64,000 nt of DNA from Kitasatospora paranensis. Lineage in GTDB: Bacteria > Actinomycetota > Actinomycetes > Streptomycetales > Streptomycetaceae. The DNA is taken from assembly GCF_039544005.1 (NCBI RefSeq), contig NZ_BAABKV010000001.1:6324001-6388000 (forward strand), given 5' to 3'. Every line of letters starts with the position of its first letter. Position 1 is the first letter of the stretch. Made by a program: the position numbers and the translations under genes. The notes beneath the pieces are model-generated. The model had not been told where the DNA came from. It saw only the letters and a program-made list of their open reading frames with translations, and made no database searches. Of the stretch, positions 17,240 to 27,189 are shown in pieces.

Positions 17240-18371
17240 TCAGTGGCCGGCGGCGAACTCCTCCAGGCGGGGCACGAGTTCGGCCGGGGACGGCAGGGCG
17301 GTGATCTCGGCGCGGACGGCGGCGGCGCTCTTGCGCAGCCGGTCGTCGTCGAGGAGGGCGTCGAGCAGTTCGGTGTCCACGGCGGTGTCCTCGGCGCGGA
17401 GGGCGAAGCCGAGGGCCGTCGAGGCGTCCGCGTTGGTGAAGTGGTCGGCGCCCTGCGGGAGGATCAGCTGCGGGATGCCGACCGCGGCCGCGGTCAGCAT
17501 GGTGCCCGACCCGCCGTGGTGCACCACCGCGTCCGCGGACTCGAGCAGCTGGGCGAGCGGCACCCAGGGGAGCGGGCGCACGTTCGCGGGTAGGGTGCCC
17601 AGCGGTGCGAGGTCGGCGTCGCCGACCGCGAGCAGGAAGTCGGCGTCGACCCGTGCGGCCTGCTCGATGACCCGGGTGATGGCGCGCACGCCGTCCCAGT
17701 CGGTGAGCACGGTGCCGAGGGTGACGGCGACCCGGCGCCGCGGGCCGGGCAGGGCGAGTTCGGCCGGCACCGTCCCGCCGCCGTTGTACGGGACGTAGCG
17801 GACCCGCCAGCCGGTGCCGTCGCCGCCGAGCGAGGCCGGGACGACGTCCACCACGCTCCGCGGCCCGGGGCCGGCCAGCCCGCCCGCCCGGTAGTCCTCG
17901 GTGAGGGCGCCGGCCAGCCGGTCGGCCATCGAGAGCCCGGACATCACCCCGAAGTTGTGCACCACGGCGGGGATGCCGAGCTCGGCCGCGACCAGGGGGC
18001 GGCGGCGTCGAAGGCGGCGTGCACCAGGAGGTCGGGGCGCCGGCCCCCGGCGAGGGCGCGCAGGTTGTCCAGCGCCCGGCGGCCGTGGTTGGCGAAGCCG
18101 AGCGACGCCAGCCGCATCGTCTCCTCCTCCGTACGGGAGCCGGAGACGTAGCCGGGCTCGGTCGCCGCCGCATCCGCCGCGTGCCGGAACGCGTCGCGCA
18201 GGGTGCTGCCGTCGCCGACCTCGACCACCGGCAGCCCGGTGGCCCGCAGGATCTCGACCGGCTGCCGCCCGGCGAGCAGGACGTCGTGCCCGGCGGAGCG
18301 CAGTGCCTGCGCCGTGGGGATCAGGGGAAGAGGTGCCCGGCCGCGCCCGGCGCGGTGAAGAGGACTCGCAC
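17240..18371 (-). CDS. MGT-family glycosyltransferase (two frame breaks)
   Basis: A GT1 (macrolide/flavonoid type) glycosyltransferase, 377 residues when repaired. The N-terminus begins VRVLFTAPGAAGHLFP and continues LIPTAQALRSAGHDVLLAG. The nucleotide-sugar site reads VHHGGSGTMLTAAAVGIPQLILPQG. Two breaks, at plus-strand G runs 18324-18327 and 17995-17999, are each explained by one missing base, and the joined frames read like normal family members. It transfers an activated sugar to a small molecule, acceptor unknown. Convergent with the ABM gene, so possibly part of the same tailoring group. Confidence 0.75.
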
Positions 18372-18496
18372 GGTGCTGTGCTCCCGTCGTGTGTCGGTAC
18401 ATCGTCAGCACCCGGTCGAACGAAGGGGGCGAGCCGCCGGTTTCCCTTTTTCGCACAAAGATTGACTGTTCGTCAGAAGCGCGGCTTCGAGCTGCC

Positions 18497-20058
18497 TCAG
18501 TGCTCCGGCGGCTGCTCGCCCGGGAGGTGCCGCAGGGCGAACCAGAGCTCCATCCGGACGTCCGGGTCCGCCAGGTCGGTGCCGAGCAGGTCGGCGATCC
18601 GGGCGATGCGCTGCCGGACGGTGTTCCGGTGGAGGGCCAGGGCCGCCGCCGTGCGGTCCCAGCTGCCGTGCTGGGCGAGCCAGCCGCGCAGGGTCTCCAG
18701 CAGCACCGCCGCGCCCGGGGCCGCGGCCCCGGCCAGTGGGGCGAACACCGCCTCGGCGTGCGCCCGCGCGTCCTCGCCGGGGACGAGCGTGTGCACGCTG
18801 AGCGCCTCCTCGCGCTGGTGCGCCGCGGGCAGCCCGGCGGCGAGGGCCCGGCGCAGGGCCCGCCCGGCCTGGGTGGCCGCGTACGGGAGCCCGTCCGCGC
18901 CGACGGGGGCGCTGATGCCGAGTGTCCAGCCGAGCCGGACGGCCCCGCCCGGGTCGGCGGGCGCGTCGCCCGGCACCAGGGCGAGCAGGTCGGTGCCGGA
19001 CACGTCCAGGTACGGCGTGCCGAGGGCCGTGCCCAGGGCGGCCAGCCGGACGGGGTCCTCGCCGTGGCCGGGCCGGCTGCAACGGCCCTGCACGACCGTC
19101 CACCTCCCGGTCGGGTGCAGCAGCGGCGCCACCGCGGCGGGCTCGCCGCCGAGCAGCAGCCGGACGAGCGCACCGGCGCCGCGCGCGTCCGCGCCGAGGG
19201 CGTGCCGGGGGCTGGTGAGCAGTGACAGCAGCACGGTGGCGACCCCGGTGACCGACCGGTGCACGGCGGTCGGCGGCGCCTCGGCGGCGGTGCCGAGCAC
19301 CAGGGCCCCGGGCAGGGTGTGCACGGTGAGATGCCGGCCGGCGGCGTGCTCGACGGCGGCGGTGGGCGGTGCGGGCCGCTCCCCGGGCGGGCGGTCCGTG
19401 AGCCGGGCGGCCGTGCGGGTGGCCAGCTCGCGCAGCTGCCGCGGGACGGGTGGCGCGGGCCGCGCGCCCGCGGCGAACAGCTCCTGCCCGCCGGCGTCCA
19501 GCAGGACGGCCCAGGCGCCGACCCGGGTGGCGAGCTGGTGCAGGACGGCGGGCAGCGCGTCCGGCCGGGCCGCCGCCGAGGCGAGCGCGGACTGCGCCTC
19601 GGAGACCTCCCGCAGGTCGCGGCTGCGGGCCTCGGCCATGAACCGGTAGGCGGCCCGGTTGACCGCCACGAACGGCGTGGCCGGCGGGACCCGGACGAGC
19701 GGCAGCCGGTGCCGCTCGCACGCCTCGACCAGTACGCCGGGCACCTCGTCGTGCACGGGGGCCACACCGAAGCCGAGCGCGGCGATGCCCGCCGCCACGA
19801 CGCTGCGCACGTACGCGTCGACCGCCTCCGGGGTGGGCGGGAAGCGGACGCCCGCGGTCAGCAGCAGCTCCCCGCCGAACAGGTAGGGGGCGGGCTCCGG
19901 CAGCTCGGTGGTGCCGATGGTGCCGATCAGCCGCTCGTCGCGCGGCCCGGCGATCAGCTCCAGGCCGAGCCCGGGCGCCCCCAGCAGGACGGCGAGCGGC
20001 AGCGTCGGGGTGCCCGGCGGGGGTCGTACGGGGCGGGCCGGACGGGCTGGGCGGACAA
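18497..20058 (-). CDS. PucR-family transcriptional regulator
   Basis: About 520 residues. An N-terminal PucR ligand-sensing domain (TLPLAVLLGAPGLGLELIAG onward), a GGDEF-like middle, and the C-terminal PucR HTH (DRTAAALALHRNTVRQRIAR). The best start is TTG 20056-20058, six bases after GGGAG; this requires one missing base in the G run 20019-20023. Without repair the frame runs to GTG 20155 or 20170 with no ribosome site. The gene is divergent from the symporter-aldolase-ureohydrolase operon and very likely controls it in response to a nitrogenous substrate. Confidence 0.82.
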
Positions 20059-20120
20059 GCCGGACTCCCTCGCGGGGTGGACGGGCGGTGGACGGACGGG
20101 CGCTCCGATGGATGCTTCCG

Positions 20121-20142
20121 CCATTCCCAGCATAGAGAATGG
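20121..20142. promoter_or_regulatory. Inverted repeat between pucR-like gene and symporter
   Basis: CCATTC (20121-20126) and GAATGG (20137-20142) form an interrupted palindrome in the divergent intergenic region (20059-20351). It is a reasonable place for the PucR regulator to bind. The arms are only six bases, so this is tentative. Confidence 0.3.
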
Positions 20143-20351
20143 ACGGTTCCGACACTTCAGCCCGGGCCACGGGCCGTTTACGTTCTCCTCACGGGTCGAC
20201 GTACGGTCGGTACGACCACCGACGGCCCCACCGTCCCCCTCACGTGCGACCCGCGGCCGGGCACCCCCGTGCCCGGCCCCGGGCCGCCGTCCCCCACGAG
20301 CACCCCGGCACGTCCGCACCCCCGCGCGGACCGGCCGGATCGGAGGACTCC

Positions 20352-21821
20352 ATGGCCATCGACTACGTGGTGATGTCCTGCTACCTGCTGGGCATCATCG
20401 GCGTCGGCTGGTGGGGCAAGAGACGTGCCCGGTCCAAGAGCGACTTCCTGGTCGCCGGCCGCCGTCTCGGCCCCCTGATGTACACCGGCACGATGGCGGC
20501 CGTCGTTCTCGGCGGCGCCTCGACCATCGGCGGCGTCCGGCTCGGCTACACCTACGGCCTGTCCGGGGCCTGGATGGTGTTCGCGATCGGCCTGGGCCTG
20601 CTCGCGCTGAGCGTGTTCTTCTCCGCCCGGATCGCCCGGCTGCGGGTCTACACCGTGGCCGAGATGCTCTCGCTGCGCTACGGCGACGCCGCCAGCGTGA
20701 TCTCCGGCGTGGTGATGTGGGTCTACACCCTGATGCTCGCGGTGACCTCCACCATCGCCTACGCCACCGTGTTCGACGTGCTGTTCGACGTGCCGCGCTG
20801 GGCGGCCGTGGTGATCGGCGGCGCCATCGTGGTCGGCTACTCGGCCCTCGGCGGCATGTGGTCGATCACCCTCACGGACATGGTGCAGTTCGTGGTGAAG
20901 TCGATCGGCGTGCTGGTGCTCCTGCTGCCGATCGCCGTCGTCAAGGCCGGCGGGTTCGGCGCGATGGCCGACAAGCTGCCGGACGGCTACTTCTCGTTCG
21001 GCTCGATCGGCGGCGAGTCGATCCTCACCTTCGTGCTGATCTACACCTTCGGCATGCTGATCGGCCAGGACATCTGGCAGCGCGTGTTCACCGCCCGTAC
21101 CGACAAGGTCGCGTCCTGGGGCGGCACCGTGGCCGGCGTCTACTGCCTGGTCTACGCGCTCGCCGGCGCCGTGATCGGGATGGCCACCAAGGCGCTGTAC
21201 CCGCAGCTGCCCGGCGCGGACAGCGCGTTCGCGACGATCGTGAAGAGCGCGCTGCCGACGGGTGTGCGCGGCCTGGTGCTGGCCGCGGCGCTGTCGGCGA
21301 TGATGTCGACGGCCAGTGGTGCGCTGATCGCGTCGGCGACGGTGGCGAACAACGACATCTGGGCGCGGGTCCGGGGCCGGCTGGGCCGGGGCGGCGCGGT
21401 GGCCGACGGCGGCCACGACGAGGTCGGCTCGAACCGGCTGGCGATCATCGTCCTGGGCGCGGTGTCGATCGGCCTGGCCTGCCTGCTGGACGACGTGCTG
21501 TCGGCGCTGACGGTCGCCTACAACCTGCTGGTCGGCGGCCTGCTGGTGCCGATCCTGGGCGGGCTGCTGTGGCGGCGCGGCAACGTGCAGGGCGCGCTGG
21601 CCGCGATGATCGCCGGCGGTGCCACGGTGATCGGCCTGATGATCACCAAGGGCACGCTGGCCAACGAGCCCATCTACTACGGCCTGGGCGTCAGCCTGGT
21701 CGCCTACCTCGCGGTCAGCCTGGCCACCCGGCCCACCGACGAGGGCATCCTCGCCACCTGGCGCGACCGCCTCGACGGTCGCACCCCGGTCGAGCCCGAG
21801 CCCGTCACCGCGGGGGTCTGA
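20352..21821 (+). CDS. Sodium:solute symporter (SSS family)
   Basis: A 489-residue membrane protein with the LeuT-fold pattern of the SSS family, about 13 TM helices. It opens MAIDYVVMSCYLLGIIGVGW, has GGASTIGGVRLGYTYG in the Na+-site region, and the conserved AAALSAMMSTASGALIASATV stretch near residue 320. Starts at ATG 20352 after GGAGGAC. The substrate is unknown; linkage to a ureohydrolase and a PucR regulator suggests a guanidino or ureide compound. Two bases separate it from the aldolase gene, so the two are co-transcribed. Confidence 0.9.
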   Translation: MAIDYVVMSCYLLGIIGVGWWGKRRARSKSDFLVAGRRLGPLMYTGTMAAVVLGGASTIGGVRLGYTYGLSGAWMVFAIGLGLLALSVFFSARIARLRVYTVAEMLSLRYGDAASVISGVVMWVYTLMLAVTSTIAYATVFDVLFDVPRWAAVVIGGAIVVGYSALGGMWSITLTDMVQFVVKSIGVLVLLLPIAVVKAGGFGAMADKLPDGYFSFGSIGGESILTFVLIYTFGMLIGQDIWQRVFTARTDKVASWGGTVAGVYCLVYALAGAVIGMATKALYPQLPGADSAFATIVKSALPTGVRGLVLAAALSAMMSTASGALIASATVANNDIWARVRGRLGRGGAVADGGHDEVGSNRLAIIVLGAVSIGLACLLDDVLSALTVAYNLLVGGLLVPILGGLLWRRGNVQGALAAMIAGGATVIGLMITKGTLANEPIYYGLGVSLVAYLAVSLATRPTDEGILATWRDRLDGRTPVEPEPVTAGV

Positions 21822-21823
21822 CC

Positions 21824-22624
21824 ATGACGGGCACCCTGACCACCGCTGCCGTCCCCGCCGACGGCACCGCCGGCCGCAGCGCCGAGGAGCTCCGGCTCCG
21901 CCGCGAGCTGGCCGCCGTCTACCGGCTGGTCGCGCACTTCCGGATGACCGACCTGATCTTCACCCACATCTCGGTCAGGGTGCCCGGCCCGGAGCAGCAC
22001 TTCCTGATCAACCCGTACGGGCTGCTGTTCGAGGAGATCACCGCCTCGAACCTGGTGAAGATCGACCTGGCGGGCAACCCCGTCGAGGAGAGCCCGTACC
22101 CGGTGAACCCGGCCGGGTTCGTCATCCACAGCGCGATCCACGCGGCCCGTCCGGACGCCCACTGCGTCCTGCACACCCACACCCGGGCGGGCTGCGCGGT
22201 CGCCGCCCAGGCCGACGGCCTGCTGCCGGTCAACCAGATCGCGCTGGAGTTCCACGACCGGGTCGGCTACCACGACTACGAGGGTGTCGCGCTCAACCTC
22301 GACGAGCAGCGGCGGCTGGTCGCCGACCTGGCCGGCCACCCGGCGCTGATCCTGCGCAACCACGGCCTGCTCACGGTGGGCCGCACCCCCGGCGAGGCCT
22401 TCCTGCGGATGTACTACCTCGACAAGGCCTGCGAGATCCAGACCACCGCCCGGGCCGGCGGCGCCCGGCTCGTCCTGCCCTCCCCGGAGGTCAGCGAGCT
22501 CGCCGCCCGGCAGCTGGCCGGCGAGGACACCGACTCCGACCTCCGGGACGAGCAGGCCGCCGCGCTCGCCTGGGCCGCCCTGCTCCGGCTGGCCCACCGG
22601 ATCGCCCCCGACCACACCGACTGA
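21824..22624 (+). CDS. Class II aldolase/adducin family protein
   Basis: A 266-residue zinc-dependent class II aldolase-like protein. The HTHTRAGCAVAAQ histidines (near residue 112) and LRNHGLLTVG supply the Zn ligands. Family members cleave sugar phosphates or act on small hydroxy-ketones. Here it lies between a symporter and an agmatinase-like gene, so its substrate may be a breakdown product of the imported compound. That is inference. Confidence 0.85.
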   Translation: MTGTLTTAAVPADGTAGRSAEELRLRRELAAVYRLVAHFRMTDLIFTHISVRVPGPEQHFLINPYGLLFEEITASNLVKIDLAGNPVEESPYPVNPAGFVIHSAIHAARPDAHCVLHTHTRAGCAVAAQADGLLPVNQIALEFHDRVGYHDYEGVALNLDEQRRLVADLAGHPALILRNHGLLTVGRTPGEAFLRMYYLDKACEIQTTARAGGARLVLPSPEVSELAARQLAGEDTDSDLRDEQAAALAWAALLRLAHRIAPDHTD

Positions 22625-22643
22625 GAACCACCCGAGGACCCTG

Positions 22644-23607
22644 ATGAGCAGCAGCTTCGAACCGCGCGGACCGATCGACTCCTCCCGCGTCCCCCGCTAC
22701 GCCGGGCCCGCCACCTTCGCCCGGCTGCCCCGGCTGGACGAGGTCGGCCGCGCCGACGTCGCGGTGGTCGGCGTCCCGTTCGACACCGGCGTCTCCTACC
22801 GGCCCGGTGCCCGGTTCGGCGGCAACGCGATCCGCGAGGCAAGCCGGCTGCTGCGCCCGTACAACCCGGCGCAGGACGCCTCCCCGTTCGCGCTCGCCCA
22901 GGTCGCCGACGCCGGCGACATCGCGGCCAACCCGTTCAACATCAACGAGGCGGTGGAGACCGTCGAGGCGGCCGCCCGCGACCTGCTCGCCACCGGCGCC
23001 CGGCTGATGACCCTGGGCGGCGACCACACCATCGCCCTGCCGCTGCTGCGCGCCGTCGCCGACCGGCACGGCCCGGTCGCGCTGCTGCACTTCGACGCCC
23101 ACCTGGACACCTGGGACACCTACTTCGGCGCCGAGTACACGCACGGCACGCCGTTCCGCCGGGCCGTCGAGGAGGGCATCCTCGACACCTCCGCCCTCTC
23201 CCACGTCGGCACCCGCGGCGCTCTACGGCAAGCAGGACCTGGACGACGACGAGAAGCTGGGCTTCGGCATCGTCACCTCCGCCGACGTGATGCGCCGCGG
23301 CGTGGACGAGGTCGTCCAGCAGCTGCGCGAGCGGATCGGCACCCGGCCGCTGTACGTCTCGATCGACATCGACGTCCTCGACCCGGCGCACGCCCCCGGC
23401 ACCGGCACCCCCGAGGCCGGCGGCCTCACCTCCCGCGAGCTGCTGGAGATCCTGCGCGGCCTGGCCGGCTGCAACCTGGTCTCCGCCGATCTGGTCGAGG
23501 TGGCTCCCGCGTACGACCACGCCGAGATCACCTCGGTGGCGGCCTCGCACACCGCCTACGAGCTCACCACCCTGATGGCCCGGCAGATCGCGGCGGAGCG
23601 CGGGTGA
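22644..23607 (+). CDS. speB: Agmatinase/guanidino ureohydrolase (frame break)
   Basis: Mn-dependent ureohydrolase that splits urea from agmatine or another guanidino acid. About 321 residues. Metal-binding motifs in order: GGDHTIALPLLR, HFDAHLDTWDTYFG, and SIDIDVLDPAHAPGTG with GGLTSREL. The frame breaks at about 23215-23221 inside HVGTRG-LYGKQDL. Unlike the other breaks this needs two added bases (or one removed), as if a GC pair were lost from CGCGGCGC. All metal ligands lie outside the break. True substrate uncertain (agmatine, guanidinobutyrate or guanidinopropionate). Confidence 0.83.
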
Positions 23608-23675
23608 GCCGCCCCCGGCCGGCGGTTCGCCCCCTGACGGCCGGGGCACCGTCGGCCGGGCGTAGCGTTCGTCCC

Positions 23676-24104
23676 ATGGCAGACCACGACTTCTCCGTCC
23701 CGATCACGGTGCGCGGTTACGAGACCGATGCCCAGGGCCACCTGAACCAGTCCGTGTACCTCCAGTACGCCGAGCACGCCCGCTGGGCGCACCTGCAGCA
23801 CGCCGGGATCCGCCAGGCCGACCTGATGGCGCAGGGGGTCGGCCCGGTCGTGCTGGAGACCACCGTGCGCTACCGGCGGGAGCTGCGGGCCGGCGACGAG
23901 GTCGACGTGAGCTCCCGCTTCGTGTGGGGCGACGGCCGGACGTTCCGGGTCGAGCAGACGGTGGTGAAGCGGGACGGCACGGTCGCGGCCGAGGTCACCG
24001 CCGTCGGCGGCTTCCTCGACCTGGCCGCGCGCAAGCTGGTCGCCGACCCCCGGGAGCCGATGCGCACGCTGGCGTCCGACCCCGACGTGCTGGGGCTGCG
24101 GTGA
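23676..24104 (+). CDS. Hotdog-fold acyl-CoA thioesterase
   Basis: A 142-residue 4-hydroxybenzoyl-CoA-thioesterase-like hotdog protein. VRGYETDAQGHLNQSVYLQYAE holds the catalytic Asp region (GYETDAQGH). It hydrolyses acyl- or aryl-CoA thioesters; substrate unknown. The stop overlaps the following GNAT start as GTGA. Confidence 0.85.
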   Translation: MADHDFSVPITVRGYETDAQGHLNQSVYLQYAEHARWAHLQHAGIRQADLMAQGVGPVVLETTVRYRRELRAGDEVDVSSRFVWGDGRTFRVEQTVVKRDGTVAAEVTAVGGFLDLAARKLVADPREPMRTLASDPDVLGLR

Positions 24105-24655
24105 GCGCGCTGACGGCGGTGGTCGCCGCGGACGTGCTGATGCGCCCGTCCGCGCCGGAGGACGCCGACGCGATGCTGCGCGCGTACCTGCGCAACCGGG
24201 AGCACCTGCGGCCCTGGGACCCGCACCGGGACGAGTCGTTCTTCACCCCGGAGGCGCAGCGGGCCCGGCTGGCGGACCAGGCGGCTGCGCTGGAGGCCGG
24301 CCGCGGCGTGCACTGGGTGCTCGTCCGGGAGGAGGAGGTCGTGGGCACGGTGACGATTTCAGCCGTCGTGCCGGGCCACGTCCGCAGCGCGGTGCTCGGG
24401 TACTGGATCGACGCCGCGACGGCCGGCCGGGGCCTGGCGACCGCGGCGGCGGAACTGGCCTGCCGGGCCGCCGACGAGGAGCTGGGCCTGCACCGCCTGG
24501 AGGCGGGTGCGGCGGTCGCCAACACCGGCTCCCAGCGGGTGCTGGCCAAGTGCGGGTTCGAGCGGATCGGGGTGGCCCGCGACTACCTGTTCCTGGACGG
24601 GAAGTGGACCGACCACGTGCTCTTCCAGCGGATCCTGAACGACCGTCGGCCCTGA
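24101..24655 (+). CDS. GNAT acetyltransferase, RimJ/RimL type
   Basis: A 184-residue GNAT protein. The acetyl-CoA site is seen in AGRGLATAAAELACRAADEE, followed by LHRLEAGAAVANTGSQRVLAKCGFE, the typical RimJ/RimL ending. The GTG start overlaps the thioesterase stop, so the two are coupled. Substrate may be a ribosomal protein N-terminus or a small amine. Confidence 0.87.
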   Translation: MSALTAVVAADVLMRPSAPEDADAMLRAYLRNREHLRPWDPHRDESFFTPEAQRARLADQAAALEAGRGVHWVLVREEEVVGTVTISAVVPGHVRSAVLGYWIDAATAGRGLATAAAELACRAADEELGLHRLEAGAAVANTGSQRVLAKCGFERIGVARDYLFLDGKWTDHVLFQRILNDRRP

Positions 24656-24747
24656 GGGGCGGCTGCGTCACCCGAAAGAGTCAGTGTACGTCCGATCCTT
24701 CGGGGAAGGCCTGGGGCAAGGCCCGTTCCGCTTCCCCAGGAGGACAG

Positions 24748-25083
24748 TTGAAGACCCTTCCGGTCGCCGCCGCCGCTCTGCTGCTGGTCGTCGCCCCCGT
24801 GTTCCCGGCGGCCGCCGCGGCGCCCGGCGGGGCCGTCCGCACCGCCCGCTCCGGGCTGGACTGCACCGCCTGGGTCCACACCAACGACCCGCTGACCGGC
24901 GGCGTCGACTGCGAGAACGACACCGGTGGGACGGTCACCTTCCACGCCGACATCGTCTGCGGCCTCGCCCCGGACGTCACCGGCAACTCGGCGACGGTGC
25001 CCCCGGGCGGGGTCGGCGAATCCCGCGGCACCTGCGCCTTCTACAGCTCCGGGATCGGCCGCATCGGCTGGACGGTGGAGTGA
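24748..25083 (+). CDS. Small secreted protein, TTG start
   Basis: A 111-residue exported protein. The start is TTG 24748, six bases after CAGGAGG; there is no ATG or GTG in a suitable place. A signal peptide (LKTLPVAAAALLLVVAPVF, cleavage after AAAAA) is followed by a small domain with four cysteines (LDCTAW, VDCEND, IVCGL, GTCAF), probably two disulfides. I do not recognise the family. Confidence 0.65.
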   Translation: MKTLPVAAAALLLVVAPVFPAAAAAPGGAVRTARSGLDCTAWVHTNDPLTGGVDCENDTGGTVTFHADIVCGLAPDVTGNSATVPPGGVGESRGTCAFYSSGIGRIGWTVE

Positions 25084-25103
25084 GACCCCGTCACGCAGCC
25101 GAA

Positions 25104-25131
25104 CGGCCGCCGCACCTCGGTGCGGCGGCCG
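25104..25131. terminator. Bidirectional terminator hairpin
   Basis: CGGCCGCCGCAC (25104-25115) pairs with GTGCGGCGGCCG (25120-25131) around a CTCG loop, between two convergent genes. Confidence 0.8.
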
Positions 25132-25152
25132 CTCGGCGTCGGTGGCGAGGCG

Positions 25153-25590
25153 TCAGTCCTCCCGGTACACCGCCAGGGCCCAGATCACGAAGACGTCCAG
25201 GGCGATCACCACGAGTCCCCAGACCGGGTAGTACGGGAGCCACAGGAAGCTGAAGATCGCGCTCAGCGAGGCGACGGCGATGCCCGTGTAGCGGGCCCAG
25301 GCCATCCCGCGCAGCACGCAGAGTCCGACCAGGGCGAGTACCAGGCCGAGCACGATGTGGATCCAGCCCCACGAGGTCAGGTCGAACCGGAACACGTACT
25401 TGGGCGTGGTCACGATGAGGTCGTCCTGCGCCACGGCGACGATGCCCTGGAACAGGTCGAGCAGGCCGTTGACCAGCATGATCACGCCGGCGAACAGCAC
25501 CAGGCCGCTCACCCAGCCGCTGTTGGCCGGTGGTGGCACCGTGCCCGTCGGGCGGGAGGAAGGTCCGGTCGAGGAGGGCGTGGCGGTCAT
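25153..25590 (-). CDS. DUF7144-type four-TM membrane protein
   Basis: A 145-residue protein with a Pro/Thr-rich N-terminus and four hydrophobic helices (for example GLVLFAGVIMLVNGLLDLF and WIHIVLGLVLALVGLCVL). The YVFRFDLTSWGWIHIVLG pattern is common in a family of actinomycete membrane proteins of unknown role. ATG 25590 follows GAAGGGAG. Divergent from the glutamate decarboxylase gene. Confidence 0.75.
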   Translation of the reverse strand: MTATPSSTGPSSRPTGTVPPPANSGWVSGLVLFAGVIMLVNGLLDLFQGIVAVAQDDLIVTTPKYVFRFDLTSWGWIHIVLGLVLALVGLCVLRGMAWARYTGIAVASLSAIFSFLWLPYYPVWGLVVIALDVFVIWALAVYRED

Positions 25591-25744
25591 GGCGGCTCCC
25601 TTCGGAGTCGATCGCAGATGCTGCCGACGCTGCGCCGCGCCCGGGGCGGTCGCCACCAGTGATCGGCCGTCCGGGTGACCGGATGCGGAGGCCTGCGCGC
25701 GGTGCGACGGTGGTGACGGACCAACCACCCACCAGGGAGTTCCC

Positions 25745-27150
25745 ATGCCGCTCCACCAGGGACGGGACGACGACCGCAGGCTCGCCGTCAACCCGATGCT
25801 CGGCGAGGCCGACCCGATCGGCGCGATGGCCGTGGCGCCGCCCGCGCACAAGCTGCCGGACGGCCCGATGACCCCGTCCGCCGCATACCAGCTGATCCAC
25901 GACGAACTGATGCTGGACGGCAACGCCCGCCTCAACCTGGCCACCTTCGTCACCACCTGGATGGAGCCGCAGGCCCGGGTGCTGATGGCCGAGTGCGTCG
26001 ACAAGAACATGATCGACAAGGACGAGTACCCGCAGACCGCGGAGCTGGAGCGGCGCTGCGTGGCGATGCTCGCCGACCTGTGGAACGCGCCGGACCCGTC
26101 CACTGCGGTGGGCTGTTCCACCACCGGCTCCAGCGAGGCCTGCATGCTGGCCGGGCTGGCCCTCAAGCGCCGCTGGATGAAGGCCAACCCCGAGCGGTAC
26201 GCGGCCGGGGCCCGCCCCAACCTGGTGATGGGCGTCAACGTCCAGGTCTGCTGGGAGAAGTTCTGCACCTTCTGGGAGGTCGAGCCGCGGCTGGCGCCGA
26301 TGGAGGGCGACACCTTCCACCTGACGGCCGACCGCGCGGTGGCGCTCTGCGACGAGGACACCATCGGGGTGGTGGCCATCCTCGGCTCCACCTTCGACGG
26401 CTCCTACGAGCCGGTGCCGGAGATCTGCGCCGCCCTGGACGACCTCCAGCAGCGCACCGGCCTCGACGTCCCCGTGCACGTGGACGGCGCCTCGGGGGCG
26501 ATGGTCGCCGCCTTCCTCGACACCGACCTGCCCTGGGACTTCCGCCAGCTGCGGGTGGCCTCGATCAACACCTCGGGCCACAAGTACGGGCTGGTGTACC
26601 CGGGCGTCGGCTGGGTGCTGTGGCGCGATCCGGCTGCCCTGCCCGAGGAACTGGTGTTCCGGGTCAACTACCTCGGCGGCGACATGCCGACCTTCGCCCT
26701 GAACTTCTCCCGCCCGGGCGCCGAGGTGGTCGCGCAGTACTACACCTTCGTGCGGCTCGGCAGGGACGGCTTCCGGGCCGTCCAGCAGGCGGCCCGGGAC
26801 GTCGCCGGCCGGCTCGCCGGGGAGATCGAGGCGCTCGGCTGCTTCAGGCTGCTCACCCGCGGCGACCAACTGCCGGTCTTCGCCTTCACCACCGCGGACG
26901 ACGTCAAGGAGTTCGACGTCTTCGACGTCTCCCGGCGGCTGCGCGAACGCGGCTGGCTGGTGCCCGCCTACACCTTCCCGGAGAACCGCACCGACCTCGC
27001 CGTGCTCCGGGTCGTCTGCCGCAACGGCTTCTCGCACGACCTCGCCGACCTGCTGATCACCGACCTCAAGCGGCTCCTGCCGGAGCTGCGGCAGCAGCCG
27101 GCCCCGCTGCGCGAGCAGGGGTGGAGGCACGCAGCGCGTTCCACCACTGA
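25745..27150 (+). CDS. gadB: Glutamate decarboxylase (3' frame break)
   Basis: PLP-dependent decarboxylation of glutamate to GABA, consuming a proton. About 468 residues, the normal length. GCSTTGSSEACMLAGLALKR positions the cofactor, VHVDGASGAMVA gives the PLP-ring Asp, and INTSGHKYGLVYPGVGW contains the Schiff-base lysine. The frame is lost at the G run 27118-27121. Adding one G restores the usual ending EQGVEARSAFHH and the stop at 27148-27150. Unrepaired, the frame runs on more than a kilobase without sense. The neighbouring PNPOx-like gene could support PLP supply. Confidence 0.9.
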
Positions 27151-27189
27151 GTACCGTGGAGGGAGGGGCGAGGAAGCAGGAGGCGAACC

